Assembly (NCBI RefSeq): GCF_900537175.1
Contig: NZ_LS999833.1
Location: 1,054,001-1,118,000 of the forward strand
Reading direction: 5' to 3'
DNA from: Lentilitoribacter sp. Alg239-R112
GTDB lineage: Bacteria; Pseudomonadota; Alphaproteobacteria; Rhizobiales; Rhizobiaceae
DNA length: 64,000 bases
Shown: piece by piece, positions 35,264 to 44,591 of the stretch
How positions within the stretch are numbered: the stretch's first letter is position 1
How the letters are laid out: every line of letters starts with the position of its first letter
The notes under the pieces: generated by a model
What the model was told of the DNA's origin: nothing
Databases searched by the model: none
What the model saw: only the letters and a program-made list of their open reading frames with translations
Translations under genes and position numbers: made by a program

Positions 35264-36436
35264 TTAAGCAGATCTGTATAGTTTCGTCATTACAAACTCT
35301 CTGTGACCAAGAGCTTCAGCTGCTGTAAGGCGGCCATTTGCTGTACGACGGATCATTTCAATAAGGTCATCACCAGCTTCACTGATTGTCTTCTCACGAG
35401 TTAGCACGCCGGTTACATCCACATCGATATGTTCGCTCATTGTGCGAAGCGTACGTGGGTTACCAGAGATTTTGATAACTGGTACGATTGGGTTACCAAC
35501 CACATTACCCTGACCCGTTGGGAATGTGTGAACCACATACCCGGCAGCAGCCATAAGAGTCACACACTCAGCAGCAGCCGAAGATGTGTCCATGAAGTAA
35601 AGCCCGTTACCTTTTTCCGGCTCTTCAGCAGGTCCAAGTGCATCAATGTATTTTGAAGTACGGCCAATTTTCTCAAGGTTACCCAAAGCTTTTTCTTCGA
35701 TTGTCGAAAGACCACCAAGAATATTACCCTTAGTTGGCTGACTATCTGAAAGATCATCTGTCTGGTGCGCAAATATCACATCATCAGAATAAGCTTTGAA
35801 GATTTTCATAAATTTAGCGGCGGCTTCTGGATTAGCTGCACGCGATTCACAGATGTGCTCTGCACCAGTGATCTCAGATGTCTCACCAAAGCAACCATAA
35901 AGGCCAAGAGGGAGAAGTTTATCATACATGTTACCAACAGTTGGGCATGATGAAAGACCTGTTGTTGTATCAGATTCACCACATTTTGTGGAAACCCAAA
36001 GATCGCTGATCGGACGTTCTTCACGTGCAATTTCACTTGCCCAGTGAACATATTCTTTTGCTTGACGGCTGGCAGCTGCGATTGTCGCAATATCGCCATT
36101 CTGCTCAATTGAGAACTCGGCAACAGGCTTGCCAGTTTTGCGAATTCCGTCAGCAATAACCTTTGTCCAAGATGGTTCAATGCCAATAACGATAACAGCA
36201 GCAACGTTTGGATTAGCGCCTGTTCCGATCATTGTGCGGAAATGCAAATCTAGATCTTCACCAAACTGCAAACGCCCATAGGCATGCGGCAAGGCTAGAG
36301 TACCTGAAATATTGTTAGCAACGGCTTGGCAAGCAGCGTTGGAAATATCGTCAACGGGAAGAATGGCTACATAATTACGAACGCCTACACGGCCATTTTC
36401 GCGAACATATCCCTGAATTGTTGTATCATCATACAT
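35264..36436 (-). CDS. suyB: (2R)-sulfolactate sulfo-lyase, large subunit
   Basis: A 390-residue member of the UxaA/altronate dehydratase superfamily. It starts [20 protein letters not shown] (family signature GRxGVRN) and has [20 protein letters not shown] with conserved cysteines, then [28 protein letters not shown] and [19 protein letters not shown]. With the SAF-domain subunit encoded 11 bases upstream, it eliminates sulfite from (R)-sulfolactate to give pyruvate. A split two-gene form plus comDE next door points to sulfolactate rather than altronate. A hairpin terminator follows. Confidence 0.88.
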   Translation of the reverse strand: MYDDTTIQGYVRENGRVGVRNYVAILPVDDISNAACQAVANNISGTLALPHAYGRLQFGEDLDLHFRTMIGTGANPNVAAVIVIGIEPSWTKVIADGIRKTGKPVAEFSIEQNGDIATIAAASRQAKEYVHWASEIAREERPISDLWVSTKCGESDTTTGLSSCPTVGNMYDKLLPLGLYGCFGETSEITGAEHICESRAANPEAAAKFMKIFKAYSDDVIFAHQTDDLSDSQPTKGNILGGLSTIEEKALGNLEKIGRTSKYIDALGPAEEPEKGNGLYFMDTSSAAAECVTLMAAAGYVVHTFPTGQGNVVGNPIVPVIKISGNPRTLRTMSEHIDVDVTGVLTREKTISEAGDDLIEMIRRTANGRLTAAEALGHREFVMTKLYRSA

Positions 36437-36447
36437 ATTAGTGCTCC

Positions 36448-36735
36448 CTACCAGCGCTTTGTTTTAAGATTTTGAGTGTGCACATGGCCACCCTTTTCAG
36501 CCGGACCAACCATTTTACCAATGTCTTCACCGTATTTGATGATGGTATCGCCTTCTTTCAGATCAGTTAGAGCAATTTTGTGACCAATTGGCACATCGCC
36601 TTTTGAAACCAAATTGAAATCGCTGTTGTCTTCAGTAACAACACACAGCATTTCCGTATTTGCGGTTAGGCCTTCTACAACGACAACACCAACGTTGTCT
36701 TTCTTATCGTGAACGAGCAAGTGAGGTATGGGCAT
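36448..36735 (-). CDS. suyA: (2R)-sulfolactate sulfo-lyase, small subunit
   Basis: A 95-residue SAF-domain protein: [18 protein letters not shown], then [38 protein letters not shown] and a C-terminal [10 protein letters not shown]. It is the partner of the large subunit, together forming the sulfite-releasing lyase. The length is typical of SuyA. The ATG at 36735 faces a divergent GntR regulator, with two overlapping palindromes between the genes, so induction by sulfolactate through that regulator is likely. Confidence 0.88.
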   Translation of the reverse strand: MPIPHLLVHDKKDNVGVVVVEGLTANTEMLCVVTEDNSDFNLVSKGDVPIGHKIALTDLKEGDTIIKYGEDIGKMVGPAEKGGHVHTQNLKTKRW

Positions 36736-36789
36736 AAAGATAATATCCTATATCTAATTTACATATGGCGGCTTTATAACACAGAGCGG

Positions 36790-36816
36790 GTCTTATACAA
36801 GACTTATTATATAAGT
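36790..36816. promoter_or_regulatory. Two overlapping palindromes between suyA and the GntR gene
   Basis: GTCTT-ATAC-AAGAC (36790-36803) and ACTTAT-TAT-ATAAGT (36802-36816) are both perfect and share two bases. Position between divergent genes fits the operator of a GntR/HutC-type repressor. Confidence 0.6.
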
Positions 36817-36868
36817 TATTGCGTTTTTTTGATTTCATGTGCTATTCAAAGGCGGAGAGGATTCATAA

Positions 36869-37588
36869 ATGTCAGACACGCCAACACCGCCTACTCTTCT
36901 TTATAAGCAGGTCCATGACGCTGTTTTTGAACGGATAATATCTGGTGAACTTGGCCCGGGTGCAATGCTACCGAGCGAGATGGAATTAGCTGCTGCTTAT
37001 AAAGTAAGCCAAGGCACCGCGCGTAAAGCATTATCAGAATTGGAGCAAAGTGGTGTCGTGGAACGTATACAGGGGCGCGGCACATTTGTTGCAACAACCA
37101 CGCCGGAGAAAGAACATTTCCACTTTTTTCGGTTGCGATCTAGCGATAGAGCACCAGCAATTCCCAACAAAGGGCTGTCATCGATTATCCGTCGAGAAGC
37201 CACCGCAGATGAAAAAAAACACCTAAAGATGGATACAGATGATGTATTTGAAATCAACCGGACACGCGCGATTGATAACGAACCTGTTTGCCATGAAGTT
37301 TGCTTGGTAGAGGCCGCCAAATTTTCCGGATTGATGGATCGTGATCCTTTGCCGAACTCGCTTTACCCTCTTTATCAACGTGCATATGGCCAGAGAATTA
37401 TACAAGCTGATGAAAATCTGAAAGCAGTGCCTGCAACAAGCCCAGTCGCCAAACTATTGGGTATCAAGAAAAATACACCGATTTTGGAAGTCGAACGTTT
37501 TGCAATCGGTATATCTGGTGCACCGGTTGAATATCGAATTACATATTTTATTGCCGACAAGTATCATTATAACATTGTTTTAAAATAA
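36869..37588 (+). CDS. GntR-family (HutC-type) regulator of the sulfolactate genes
   Basis: A 239-residue repressor-type protein. The N-terminal winged helix reads YKQVHDAVFERIISGELGPG, MLPSEMELAAAYKVSQGTAR and VVERIQGRGTFVA. The C-terminal UTRA ligand domain reads FEINRTRAIDNEPVCHEVCL, PLYQRAYG, and ILEVERFAIGISGAPVEYR. It lies between divergent suyAB and downstream comDE, so it probably governs both and binds the paired palindromes upstream of its own start. The ligand (a sulfonate such as sulfolactate) is inferred from context. Confidence 0.88.
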   Translation: MSDTPTPPTLLYKQVHDAVFERIISGELGPGAMLPSEMELAAAYKVSQGTARKALSELEQSGVVERIQGRGTFVATTTPEKEHFHFFRLRSSDRAPAIPNKGLSSIIRREATADEKKHLKMDTDDVFEINRTRAIDNEPVCHEVCLVEAAKFSGLMDRDPLPNSLYPLYQRAYGQRIIQADENLKAVPATSPVAKLLGIKKNTPILEVERFAIGISGAPVEYRITYFIADKYHYNIVLK

Positions 37589-37680
37589 CGATGTTCTTTA
37601 CAGCAAACCAATTTGATAGCATTGATAATATGCTTGTCACAATCCACAACTGAACAACAAACAAAAGGGAGATTACCTGC

Positions 37681-38178
37681 ATGTCGGTAGATGAAAGAAT
37701 TGTCAGCGATTTTGTGAACAATAAGATCGATTTCGTAACAACAGTGCCGTGTAAGCAGCTAGCTGGCGTTATAGATAAGATTGAAGAATCAAAGGATATC
37801 TTCCACATACCCGCTAATAAAGAAGACGAGGGTATGGGCCTTTGCGCAGGTGCGTATATGGGAGGCAAACGCCCCGCCATCATTATGCAGAACACTGCGA
37901 TTGGTGTCACCATCAATACGCTGGTTACGCTTACACAATATTACCGTATGCCTCTTCCCATGCTTATCAGCTATCGTGGCGAACTTGGTGAGCCAGTTGC
38001 TTGTCAGGTTGAAATGGCAGTCCATACAAAAGCATTGCTGGCGCAACTTAATATACCAACATACCACTTCCACAAAGAAGATGACATTGAAGAACTGGAT
38101 AAGATCCTCAAACATACTTTCATGTGCAACAAACCCGTGGCAATCCTGACTGATGCCTCATTCTGGAAAGGATATTAA
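37681..38178 (+). CDS. comD: Sulfopyruvate decarboxylase, alpha subunit
   Basis: A 165-residue protein equal to the pyrimidine-binding half of a ThDP enzyme: FVTTVPCKQLAGVIDKI, HIPANKEDEGMGLCAGAYMG (catalytic Glu in the EDEG region), GKRPAIIMQNTAIGVTINTL and ISYRGELGEP. Together with ComE it decarboxylates 3-sulfopyruvate to sulfoacetaldehyde. A GGGAG site precedes the ATG. comE begins two bases after the stop. Phosphonopyruvate decarboxylase is a close relative, but the suyAB context favours sulfopyruvate. Confidence 0.88.
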   Translation: MSVDERIVSDFVNNKIDFVTTVPCKQLAGVIDKIEESKDIFHIPANKEDEGMGLCAGAYMGGKRPAIIMQNTAIGVTINTLVTLTQYYRMPLPMLISYRGELGEPVACQVEMAVHTKALLAQLNIPTYHFHKEDDIEELDKILKHTFMCNKPVAILTDASFWKGY

Positions 38179-38179
38179 T

Positions 38180-38734
38180 ATGATCCGCTCAGACATTCTT
38201 AAAGAACTTATCCCAGTTATTTCAGACCAACTGGTTGTTTGTAACATTGGCTTGCCGAGCCAGGAACTGCATATGCTTGATGACCAGCCGAGCAATTTTT
38301 ACATGCTGGGCACGATGGGTCTTTCATCTTCGATTGGCTTGGGTCTCGCCCTTGCACAAAACAAGAAAGTGATCTCAATTGATGGCGATGGTTCTGTTCT
38401 AACGAACTTTGGCACTTTGCCAACAATAGCAAACAATGCCGCCGACAACTTCATCCTCTTGATTATCGATAATGGCAGCTATGGTTCGACAGGTGATCAG
38501 CCTACATATGCGGGTAAGAAAACATCTTTAGCAGCTGTTGCAAAGGCATGCGGCTGTGAGAATGTTATCGAATGCACCGCTGAAGACACAGTCAGTGCTG
38601 TCAAAGAAGCTGTTGCAGGCGACAAGATGACGATTATCGTTGCAAAATGCGAATCCGGCAATATTAAGGTTCCAGTTATTACCATGGACCCTGTTGTCAT
38701 CCGTGATCGCTTTATGAAAACGGTCGCAAGTTAG
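38180..38734 (+). CDS. comE: Sulfopyruvate decarboxylase, beta subunit
   Basis: A 184-residue protein equal to the diphosphate-binding half of the ThDP enzyme. The cofactor motif runs from ISIDGDGSVLTNFGTLPTI to LLIIDNGSYGSTGDQ (GDG followed about 26 residues later by the Asn). It begins MIRSDILKELIPVISDQ at 38180; the frame from 38153 lies inside comD. Works as a heteromer with ComD. No sulfoacetaldehyde acetyltransferase gene (xsc) is in this window, so the product must be handled elsewhere. Confidence 0.88.
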   Translation: MIRSDILKELIPVISDQLVVCNIGLPSQELHMLDDQPSNFYMLGTMGLSSSIGLGLALAQNKKVISIDGDGSVLTNFGTLPTIANNAADNFILLIIDNGSYGSTGDQPTYAGKKTSLAAVAKACGCENVIECTAEDTVSAVKEAVAGDKMTIIVAKCESGNIKVPVITMDPVVIRDRFMKTVAS

Positions 38735-38759
38735 TTACACAGCATACATAAGCAGTGAC

Positions 38760-39269
38760 TTACTTAAAATAATCCATAATAAAATCGGCGATATTCTCAA
38801 TATCGTCGATATGATAAACAGGCCTTGAATCAATTGTTGAATCAAGGTCATCGCTGGCAATCGCGATTACATTTTTTATTTTGCCCGAACCCGCATTTTT
38901 CCTGCTCTGAGCACGAATAACCTGTAACTTTGGAAAATCGGAAAACTTGAATCCTTCAACCAAAATAAGGTCAACGGGTTTCATTTTCGCGACAAGCTCA
39001 TCAAGATCCGGCTCATCTTCATCAGCAATTATTTCATGCATCAAAGCAAAGCGTTTTGATGAGGAAAGCATGACTTCCTGAGCGCCTGATTGACGATGTT
39101 TAAAACTGTCGGTTCCGGGCTGATCAACATCAAACTCATGGTGTGCGTGCTTGACTGTTGAAATACTCAACCCGCGGCTTGTCATTTCCGCTACAAGCGC
39201 TGCGGTCAAAGTAGTTTTGCCAGAATCTTTCCAACCTGAAATACCAAATATTTTTTGCGCCTTATTCAT
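38760..39269 (-). CDS. mobB: Molybdopterin-guanine dinucleotide biosynthesis adaptor protein
   Basis: A 169-residue P-loop GTPase: IFGISGWKDSGKTTLTAALV (Walker A GWKDSGKTT), STVKHAHHEFDVDQPGTDS with the conserved H-x-x-D-x-D-PGxD, and VDLILVEGFK. It aids MobA in completing the molybdenum cofactor. I take the ATG at 39269 (MNKAQKIFGISG), which overlaps the mobA stop by eight bases; the frame to 39299 extends further into mobA. Two-gene operon with mobA. Confidence 0.93.
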   Translation of the reverse strand: MNKAQKIFGISGWKDSGKTTLTAALVAEMTSRGLSISTVKHAHHEFDVDQPGTDSFKHRQSGAQEVMLSSSKRFALMHEIIADEDEPDLDELVAKMKPVDLILVEGFKFSDFPKLQVIRAQSRKNAGSGKIKNVIAIASDDLDSTIDSRPVYHIDDIENIADFIMDYFK

Positions 39270-39873
39270 ATCTATCGCTTTCAAACATCTGTTTCGCACG
39301 TATCCAGTCCTGCGGGGTGTTTACATTAATAAATTGCTCTTCAAACTCATCCGGCAATTCTAATTTCTGCCAATCTTGTGATCTGATGAAATTCATAACT
39401 TTTCCGTTCTCACCGCTCATTAAAAATCTTCGTAAGTGTGCGGCGCATGATATGGGCCAAAGCGCAAATAGTTGCTGTGAAAAGCCACCGACAAACGGGA
39501 CAATAATTTCAGATGCACTGCCAGCATTCTGCATTTTATCTACAAGATCAATTGGTGAAAATGGCGCATCTGCGGGTACACTTGCAATATGTGTAATGTG
39601 CGGACTGCGCTCCTGCGCATGTTCCAATCCAGACAATATTCCAGCCAACGGCCCCTGGCCACCTTCTATGACATCAGGAATGGTGACATACGGCTCTAAA
39701 CCGGAAGTATCATTTGCATTGACAATCACCTGATTAACATGATCATTCAAACGCCGAATAGCGCGATGGATCAACGCTTCATCACCGAGCTTGAGCCATA
39801 ATTTATCGTCATTGCCCATACGTCTGGATGCACCGCCTGCAACAACAAGACCACAAATATTTTCTACTTTCAC
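39262..39873 (-). CDS. mobA: Molybdenum cofactor guanylyltransferase
   Basis: A 203-residue nucleotidyltransferase: GLVVAGGASRRMGNDDKLWL (the GTP-binding LAGGxSxRMGxDK signature), then IPDVIEGGQGPLAGILSGL and SVPADAPFSP (metal-binding Asp). It transfers GMP to molybdopterin to give the guanine dinucleotide cofactor used by DMSO-reductase-family enzymes. Overlaps mobB. Divergent from the DUF971 gene across about 170 bases. Confidence 0.93.
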   Translation of the reverse strand: MKVENICGLVVAGGASRRMGNDDKLWLKLGDEALIHRAIRRLNDHVNQVIVNANDTSGLEPYVTIPDVIEGGQGPLAGILSGLEHAQERSPHITHIASVPADAPFSPIDLVDKMQNAGSASEIIVPFVGGFSQQLFALWPISCAAHLRRFLMSGENGKVMNFIRSQDWQKLELPDEFEEQFINVNTPQDWIRAKQMFESDRYE

Positions 39874-40041
39874 AAAAGGCTCATTTCATTTTCAAGATTT
39901 TCATAACAACATGTTGGAATCTGGCACCAAACTGCGTCAGATGATATCACTATGACATTTAATTTCGCAATTCACTGGACAGAGTGAACAAGTATTCTTA
40001 ACTGTCATCTAACGGTAATATATTTAGCAAACAGGCCCGTC

Positions 40042-40410
40042 ATGAGTGAAGAAGAAAATAATCAGCCTCCGACTGATATTCGCATCTCTAAAGATCGAGC
40101 ACTCATGACACTCACCTATCCAGATGAGTATAAAGCTGAATTGACCGCAGAATATTTACGCATATTCTCTCCGTCGGCAGAAGTTACAGGACATGGACCT
40201 GGGCAGGAAGTCACCCAAGACGGAAAACGCCATGTGTTGATAACTGACGTTACACCAACGGGCCGTTATGCCATACGCATTCAGTTTTCTGATGGGCATG
40301 AGACGGGTCTCTATCGATGGGCCTATCTGCGACAATTATCAGAAGAGAAAGATGAGCGCTGGGCAGCTTATCTTGAAGAACTTACCAACAAAAACCTATC
40401 GCGCGGTTAG
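40042..40410 (+). CDS. DUF971 (gamma-butyrobetaine hydroxylase-like N-terminal) domain protein
   Basis: A 122-residue protein consisting of one DUF971 domain: DIRISKDRALMTLTYPD, LTAEYLRIFSPSAEVTGHG, ITDVTPTGRYAIRIQFSDGH and TGLYRWAYLRQL. This domain often occurs free-standing beside Mrp/ApbC, as it does here (32 bases upstream), and is linked to iron-sulfur cluster handling. The two genes form an operon. Exact function unproven. Confidence 0.85.
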   Translation: MSEEENNQPPTDIRISKDRALMTLTYPDEYKAELTAEYLRIFSPSAEVTGHGPGQEVTQDGKRHVLITDVTPTGRYAIRIQFSDGHETGLYRWAYLRQLSEEKDERWAAYLEELTNKNLSRG

Positions 40411-40441
40411 TCTAAACCGTTGAACTTTAGCAGGATACAAA

Positions 40442-41572
40442 ATGGCACAAATCACCAGTGAAATCGTTACTGAATGCCTTAAAACAATTAAAGGCCCCGA
40501 CCTTGAAGGCGATCTAGTTTCGCGAGGCATGGTTAGTCCGATCATGATTGATGATGGAAAAGTTATTTTTTCCATCACAGTGCCATCGAGCCGAACAGAA
40601 GAACTTGAACCCATGCGACTCGCTGCTCAGAAGGCGGTTATGGCTTTAGACGGCGTCACTAGTGCCATGGTTGTTTTCACTGCAGAACGCGAGGCTGGTT
40701 CTGAACCTGCCCCACGTCCGACACCGCCACCAAGTGCCCAACCTTCCAAAGGCCGTCAGGTGAACAGCAGTGCACCCGTTCCGGGGATTAAATCAATTAT
40801 TGCAGTAGCATCAGGTAAAGGTGGTGTGGGCAAATCCACAACATCAGTTAATCTTGCCATTGCTCTTGCAAAACTTGGCCAGAAAGTCGGAATTTTGGAC
40901 GCAGATATTTATGGTCCCTCCATGCCGCGTCTTATGGGCATCAAGGATCAACCGACTGTGAACGGCAAAATCTTGACACCACTTGAGGGCCATGGCGTTA
41001 AAGTCATGTCTATGGGATTTCTGGTTGACGAGGACACGCCGATGATTTGGCGCGGACCAATGGTTATTTCTGCTCTTACTCAAATGCTGCGAGAAGTCGA
41101 ATGGGGAGAGCTCGATGTTCTCGTCGTTGACATGCCTCCGGGCACAGGTGATGCACAGTTGACCATGTCACAACAAGTGCCACTCGCGGGTGCTGTCATT
41201 GTATCAACACCTCAGGACATTGCGCTGATTGATGCTCGTAAGGGCCTTAATATGTTCCGCAAAGTGGATGTTCCCATTCTCGGCTTGATCGAAAATATGA
41301 GTACATTTATCTGCCCTAAATGCGGAGAACACTCTCATATCTTCGGTCACGGCGGAGCACGAGATGAAGCAGAACGCGTTGGCGTTCCGTTCTTAGGTGA
41401 AATTCCGCTTCACATGGATATCCGTCTTAATTCAGATGGAGGTACACCAATCGTCTCATCCAGCCCGGATGGAGCACATGCAAAAGTCTATCTTCAAATC
41501 GCACAAAGCGTTATTGACAAGCTTGACGGTGCTGGCTTTGCGGACACTGCACCATCCATCACGTTTGAATAG
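40442..41572 (+). CDS. Mrp/ApbC iron-sulfur cluster carrier ATPase
   Basis: A 376-residue protein. The N-terminal 80 residues are a MIP18/DUF59 domain (VTECLKTIKGPDLEGDLVSR). A Pro-rich linker (APRPTPPPSAQPS) leads to a deviant Walker A P-loop (IIAVASGKGGVGKSTTSVNL), then DADIYGPSMPRLMG, VVDMPPGTGDAQLT and the CxxC cluster ligand in FICPKCGEHSHIFG. It carries [4Fe-4S] clusters to target proteins. Downstream of the DUF971 gene; convergent with a YcaQ-like gene seven bases away. Confidence 0.93.
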   Translation: MAQITSEIVTECLKTIKGPDLEGDLVSRGMVSPIMIDDGKVIFSITVPSSRTEELEPMRLAAQKAVMALDGVTSAMVVFTAEREAGSEPAPRPTPPPSAQPSKGRQVNSSAPVPGIKSIIAVASGKGGVGKSTTSVNLAIALAKLGQKVGILDADIYGPSMPRLMGIKDQPTVNGKILTPLEGHGVKVMSMGFLVDEDTPMIWRGPMVISALTQMLREVEWGELDVLVVDMPPGTGDAQLTMSQQVPLAGAVIVSTPQDIALIDARKGLNMFRKVDVPILGLIENMSTFICPKCGEHSHIFGHGGARDEAERVGVPFLGEIPLHMDIRLNSDGGTPIVSSSPDGAHAKVYLQIAQSVIDKLDGAGFADTAPSITFE

Positions 41573-41578
41573 CTTGAT

Positions 41579-42721
41579 CTAAGCAATTTCAACTTGATAG
41601 TTGATGTTTTCAACATTTATAAATCGGGCCATGCGTCCGATTTCCTGCCTGAGCTTTTCATATCGTTTAGCCGTCCATTTGACTTTGGGTTCCGGCCAGA
41701 ATTGCAAAACATTTAGATCACTTTTTTGACGGTCCGCTTTGATCTCAATTCGCCCCACAAATTTGTCACCCTCCAAAATGGGGTAAACATAATATCCCCA
41801 TTTCCGCTTCTTTGCAGGTACAAACATTTCAATACGATATTCAAATCCAAACAGTCGCTCAATCCGATTGCGATCTCTGATCATCGGATCAAATGGGTTG
41901 AGAATACGCAGGCGTGATGTTGGTCTTTGGAGCGAGTTAAGCTGCTCTTCAATATCATAAAATGCATAAGCCTGATTGCCAGCTCCATCAGCACCAATAA
42001 TTTCGACAGGACTGACCTGATCTTCTCTACGTGCAAGCCACTCGCGAACTTCCTTCTGGTCCACCGCATCCCAAAACTTTTGGATTTCCCCAACACTTGC
42101 ACACCCCAAACGTTGAAGCGCAGCATCACAAAGGCGATCAATCTGCTCTTCATCAGAAAGGTTCTCTGATAGCAACCTTTTAGGAAATACCCGTGTTCCA
42201 AGATCATAAAACTTTGTAAAGTTCACTCGATGGCAGGTCGCTAATTCGCCCGAATACCACATATAATCAAGCGCCAATTTATGTGGTGGTCTCGCCCACA
42301 TTTCCTTTTTACCTTGAACTTTTGTATCAAAAGCATGTGTGGAAAGCGCCCCCTCGTCTGTAATGCGCTCAATGATTGCCTGGCGCCCAGCTTCATCAAG
42401 CATATTTTTGTACCAACCAGACCGGTCGATCTTCTCTTTATGGCGACGAAACTGCCGTTGCCACATCGGCAAAAATTCCATTGGCAACACAGAGGCATCA
42501 TGGGTAAAATGCTCAAAAATCTCACGATTTCTTAATAGTTTATCTAACATTGGTTCGCGATAATTTTGATTTCTACTCCATAGAATATGATGATGAGCAC
42601 GAGAGATCACTTGAATCGTGTCGAGTTGTACAAAGCCCAGCGCATGGATAATTTGCATGAGATCAAGCTGTCCAGTTGGCGGCTTGGATAACCCGTTGGC
42701 ATCAGTCCAGAGCGCTCGCAT
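41579..42721 (-). CDS. YcaQ-like winged-helix DNA glycosylase
   Basis: A 380-residue protein of the HTH_42/YcaQ (AlkX) family, which unhooks DNA interstrand crosslinks. Visible features are the Q-x-D catalytic motif in LGFVQLDTIQVISRAHHHIL, the conserved LLRNREIFEHFTHDASVLP, ALDYMWYSGELATCHR and LNPFDPMIRDRNRIERLFGF. Length is typical. It stands alone on the minus strand and is divergent from the renalase-like gene. It starts at the ATG at 42721; no other ATG lies upstream in frame. Confidence 0.85.
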   Translation of the reverse strand: MRALWTDANGLSKPPTGQLDLMQIIHALGFVQLDTIQVISRAHHHILWSRNQNYREPMLDKLLRNREIFEHFTHDASVLPMEFLPMWQRQFRRHKEKIDRSGWYKNMLDEAGRQAIIERITDEGALSTHAFDTKVQGKKEMWARPPHKLALDYMWYSGELATCHRVNFTKFYDLGTRVFPKRLLSENLSDEEQIDRLCDAALQRLGCASVGEIQKFWDAVDQKEVREWLARREDQVSPVEIIGADGAGNQAYAFYDIEEQLNSLQRPTSRLRILNPFDPMIRDRNRIERLFGFEYRIEMFVPAKKRKWGYYVYPILEGDKFVGRIEIKADRQKSDLNVLQFWPEPKVKWTAKRYEKLRQEIGRMARFINVENINYQVEIA

Positions 42722-42833
42722 AGTTTTATTATCGATTTTTAAAACTGTCTTGCTCCGTCAATGATTTATCGTGACTTATTCTATTCAAACTTGCTAACAA
42801 TTAAACTCCATCCTCAACAGGGTCAAATTTTTC

Positions 42834-43829
42834 ATGATTAAAAAAATTGCGATACTTGGCGCGGGCCTTTCGGGCCTAACACTGGCTACAAAACTAAAAA
42901 ATTCTGCTGAAGTTACGGTCTTTGAAAAATCACATTCCGTTGGCGGGCGAATGTCGACGAGGAATCATCACAAACATTCATTTGATCATGGTGCACAATA
43001 TTTCTCAGTGAAAAGCAATGCATTCGCAGGTTTTTTGGAACCTTTCAAAGGTGATCATATTGTTAAGGAGTGGCGTCCAAACATTGTTGAAATAGCTGTG
43101 AACGGAAAAGCGAGCCCGGTCATCTGGAAGCAACCACGCTATGTCGCGGCACCGGGGATGCGTGACCTTTGCGAGGCTATCGCCAGCGGTCTAAATATTG
43201 AACTTAGTAAGAATATCGCACAGGTAGAAAGTCGTGATGATGGAAACTGGTTGATCTTAGACGATTGCCAAACACTAGGCCCATATGACTGGATCATTAC
43301 GACTATTCCTTCACATCAGGCGGCAGTCCTTCTGCCCAATGATTGCAGCATTCAAACGGCTTTGTCGGCTGTACAAATGAAAGGATGCTACGCACTCATG
43401 CTTGGCTTTGACGATCAAGTTGATATTCCGTGGGATGCTGCGCTTCGCCCAATACTATCAGCCGATCAAGCAATCTCATGGGTCGCAGTAAATTCGACAA
43501 AACCAAATAGAAACAATGGATATTCAGTACTTGTTCAATCTTCAAATGATTGGGCCAATGAACGGCTGGACGCGGACCAAAACGAGATCAAAACATTTCT
43601 TCTTCGTGATCTCGAAGACTTGCTTGGTTCTAGGCTCCCCAGTCGCATTTATGAGAAATTGCATAAATGGCGATATGCAAATGTCTCAAAGCCTGCAAAC
43701 CAAGACTACCTCATGGATGAGGTTCTTCACCTAGCTGCATGTGGTGATTGGTGCCTTCATGGGAAAGTTGAGGCCGCATTTTTAAGCGCTGATGCCTTGG
43801 CTAGAAAATTAAAAGACATCATGAGTTAG
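42834..43829 (+). CDS. FAD-dependent NAD(P)/amine oxidase-like (renalase-like) protein
   Basis: A 331-residue flavoprotein. The Rossmann motif IAILGAGLSGLTLATKL is followed by VFEKSHSVGGRMSTR and FDHGAQYFSV, the pattern of renalase-like oxidoreductases. The C-terminal FAD contact is LAACGDWCLHGKVEAAFLSA. Substrate unknown; bacterial relatives oxidise off-form NAD(P)H isomers. It ends convergently with the SDR gene, sharing four bases. Confidence 0.85.
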   Translation: MIKKIAILGAGLSGLTLATKLKNSAEVTVFEKSHSVGGRMSTRNHHKHSFDHGAQYFSVKSNAFAGFLEPFKGDHIVKEWRPNIVEIAVNGKASPVIWKQPRYVAAPGMRDLCEAIASGLNIELSKNIAQVESRDDGNWLILDDCQTLGPYDWIITTIPSHQAAVLLPNDCSIQTALSAVQMKGCYALMLGFDDQVDIPWDAALRPILSADQAISWVAVNSTKPNRNNGYSVLVQSSNDWANERLDADQNEIKTFLLRDLEDLLGSRLPSRIYEKLHKWRYANVSKPANQDYLMDEVLHLAACGDWCLHGKVEAAFLSADALARKLKDIMS

Positions 43830-44563
43830 TATGTCGCCCGCCCACCGGACAGATCGAATACACCACCCGTGGTGAAGCTATTTTCTTCTGACACAAGCCA
43901 GGCAATCATGTTTGCAGCTTCGTCAACTTCCAAAAAACGTCCGCGCGGGATTTTCGATAGCATGTAATTTATGTGCTCTTCTGTCATCTGATCGAAAATT
44001 CGCGTTTTTGCGGCCGCTGGCGTTAAGCAATTGACGGATATATTTTGATCCGCAAGCTCTTTGCCAAGTGATTTGGTAAGACCTATAACGCCTGCCTTAG
44101 ATGCAGAATAAGCTGACGCATTTGGATTTCCTTCTTTTCCGGCAACAGATGCTATATTTAAAATTCGCCCATAACCGTTTGTTTTCATACGCTTTACAAC
44201 AGCCTGATTTGTAATAAACGTTCCGGTCAAATTAACATCAATGACGCGCCGCCACTGATCTAGATCATAGTCTTCAACTGTTGTATTGGGCCCTGTAATG
44301 CCTGCGCTGTTGACAAGAATAGTAATCGGCCCTAGCGCATTTTCAGTTGCCTTAGTAGCGGCGGAAACATTCTGTGCATCGGTGATATCAACCTTCACCG
44401 AATAGTGCTCGATATCACCTAGCTTTTTGCTTGCATCGTCTATTGCCGCCTGATCTGCATCCCATATTGCAATAGCCACACCATCTCTTGCTAGACGTAA
44501 TGCAGTGGCAAAACCTATGCCTTGAGCACCACCGGTTATCACAACTACTTGCTTTTGAACCAT
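43826..44563 (-). CDS. Short-chain dehydrogenase/reductase (FabG-like)
   Basis: A 245-residue SDR: VVVITGGAQGIGFATALRLA (TGxxxGIG), ILVNSAGITGPN (NSAG), the catalytic Ser in IASVAGKEGNP, and YSASKAGVIGLTK (YxxxK). The C-terminal FTTGGVFDLSGGRATY is typical of 3-oxoacyl reductase-like and sugar-alcohol dehydrogenases. It is 28 bases downstream of pxpC and may be transcribed with it, although its link to oxoproline metabolism is unclear. Confidence 0.9.
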   Translation of the reverse strand: MVQKQVVVITGGAQGIGFATALRLARDGVAIAIWDADQAAIDDASKKLGDIEHYSVKVDITDAQNVSAATKATENALGPITILVNSAGITGPNTTVEDYDLDQWRRVIDVNLTGTFITNQAVVKRMKTNGYGRILNIASVAGKEGNPNASAYSASKAGVIGLTKSLGKELADQNISVNCLTPAAAKTRIFDQMTEEHINYMLSKIPRGRFLEVDEAANMIAWLVSEENSFTTGGVFDLSGGRATY

Positions 44564-44591
44564 AATTCACTCCCTAGAACACTGATATTTA

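Noticed and set aside
35264..36735. Altronate dehydratase (uxaA) as identity of the two-gene lyase
   Set aside because: The split small/large form, the GHKIAL-type SAF subunit and the comDE neighbours fit sulfolactate sulfo-lyase better; no hexuronate genes are nearby.
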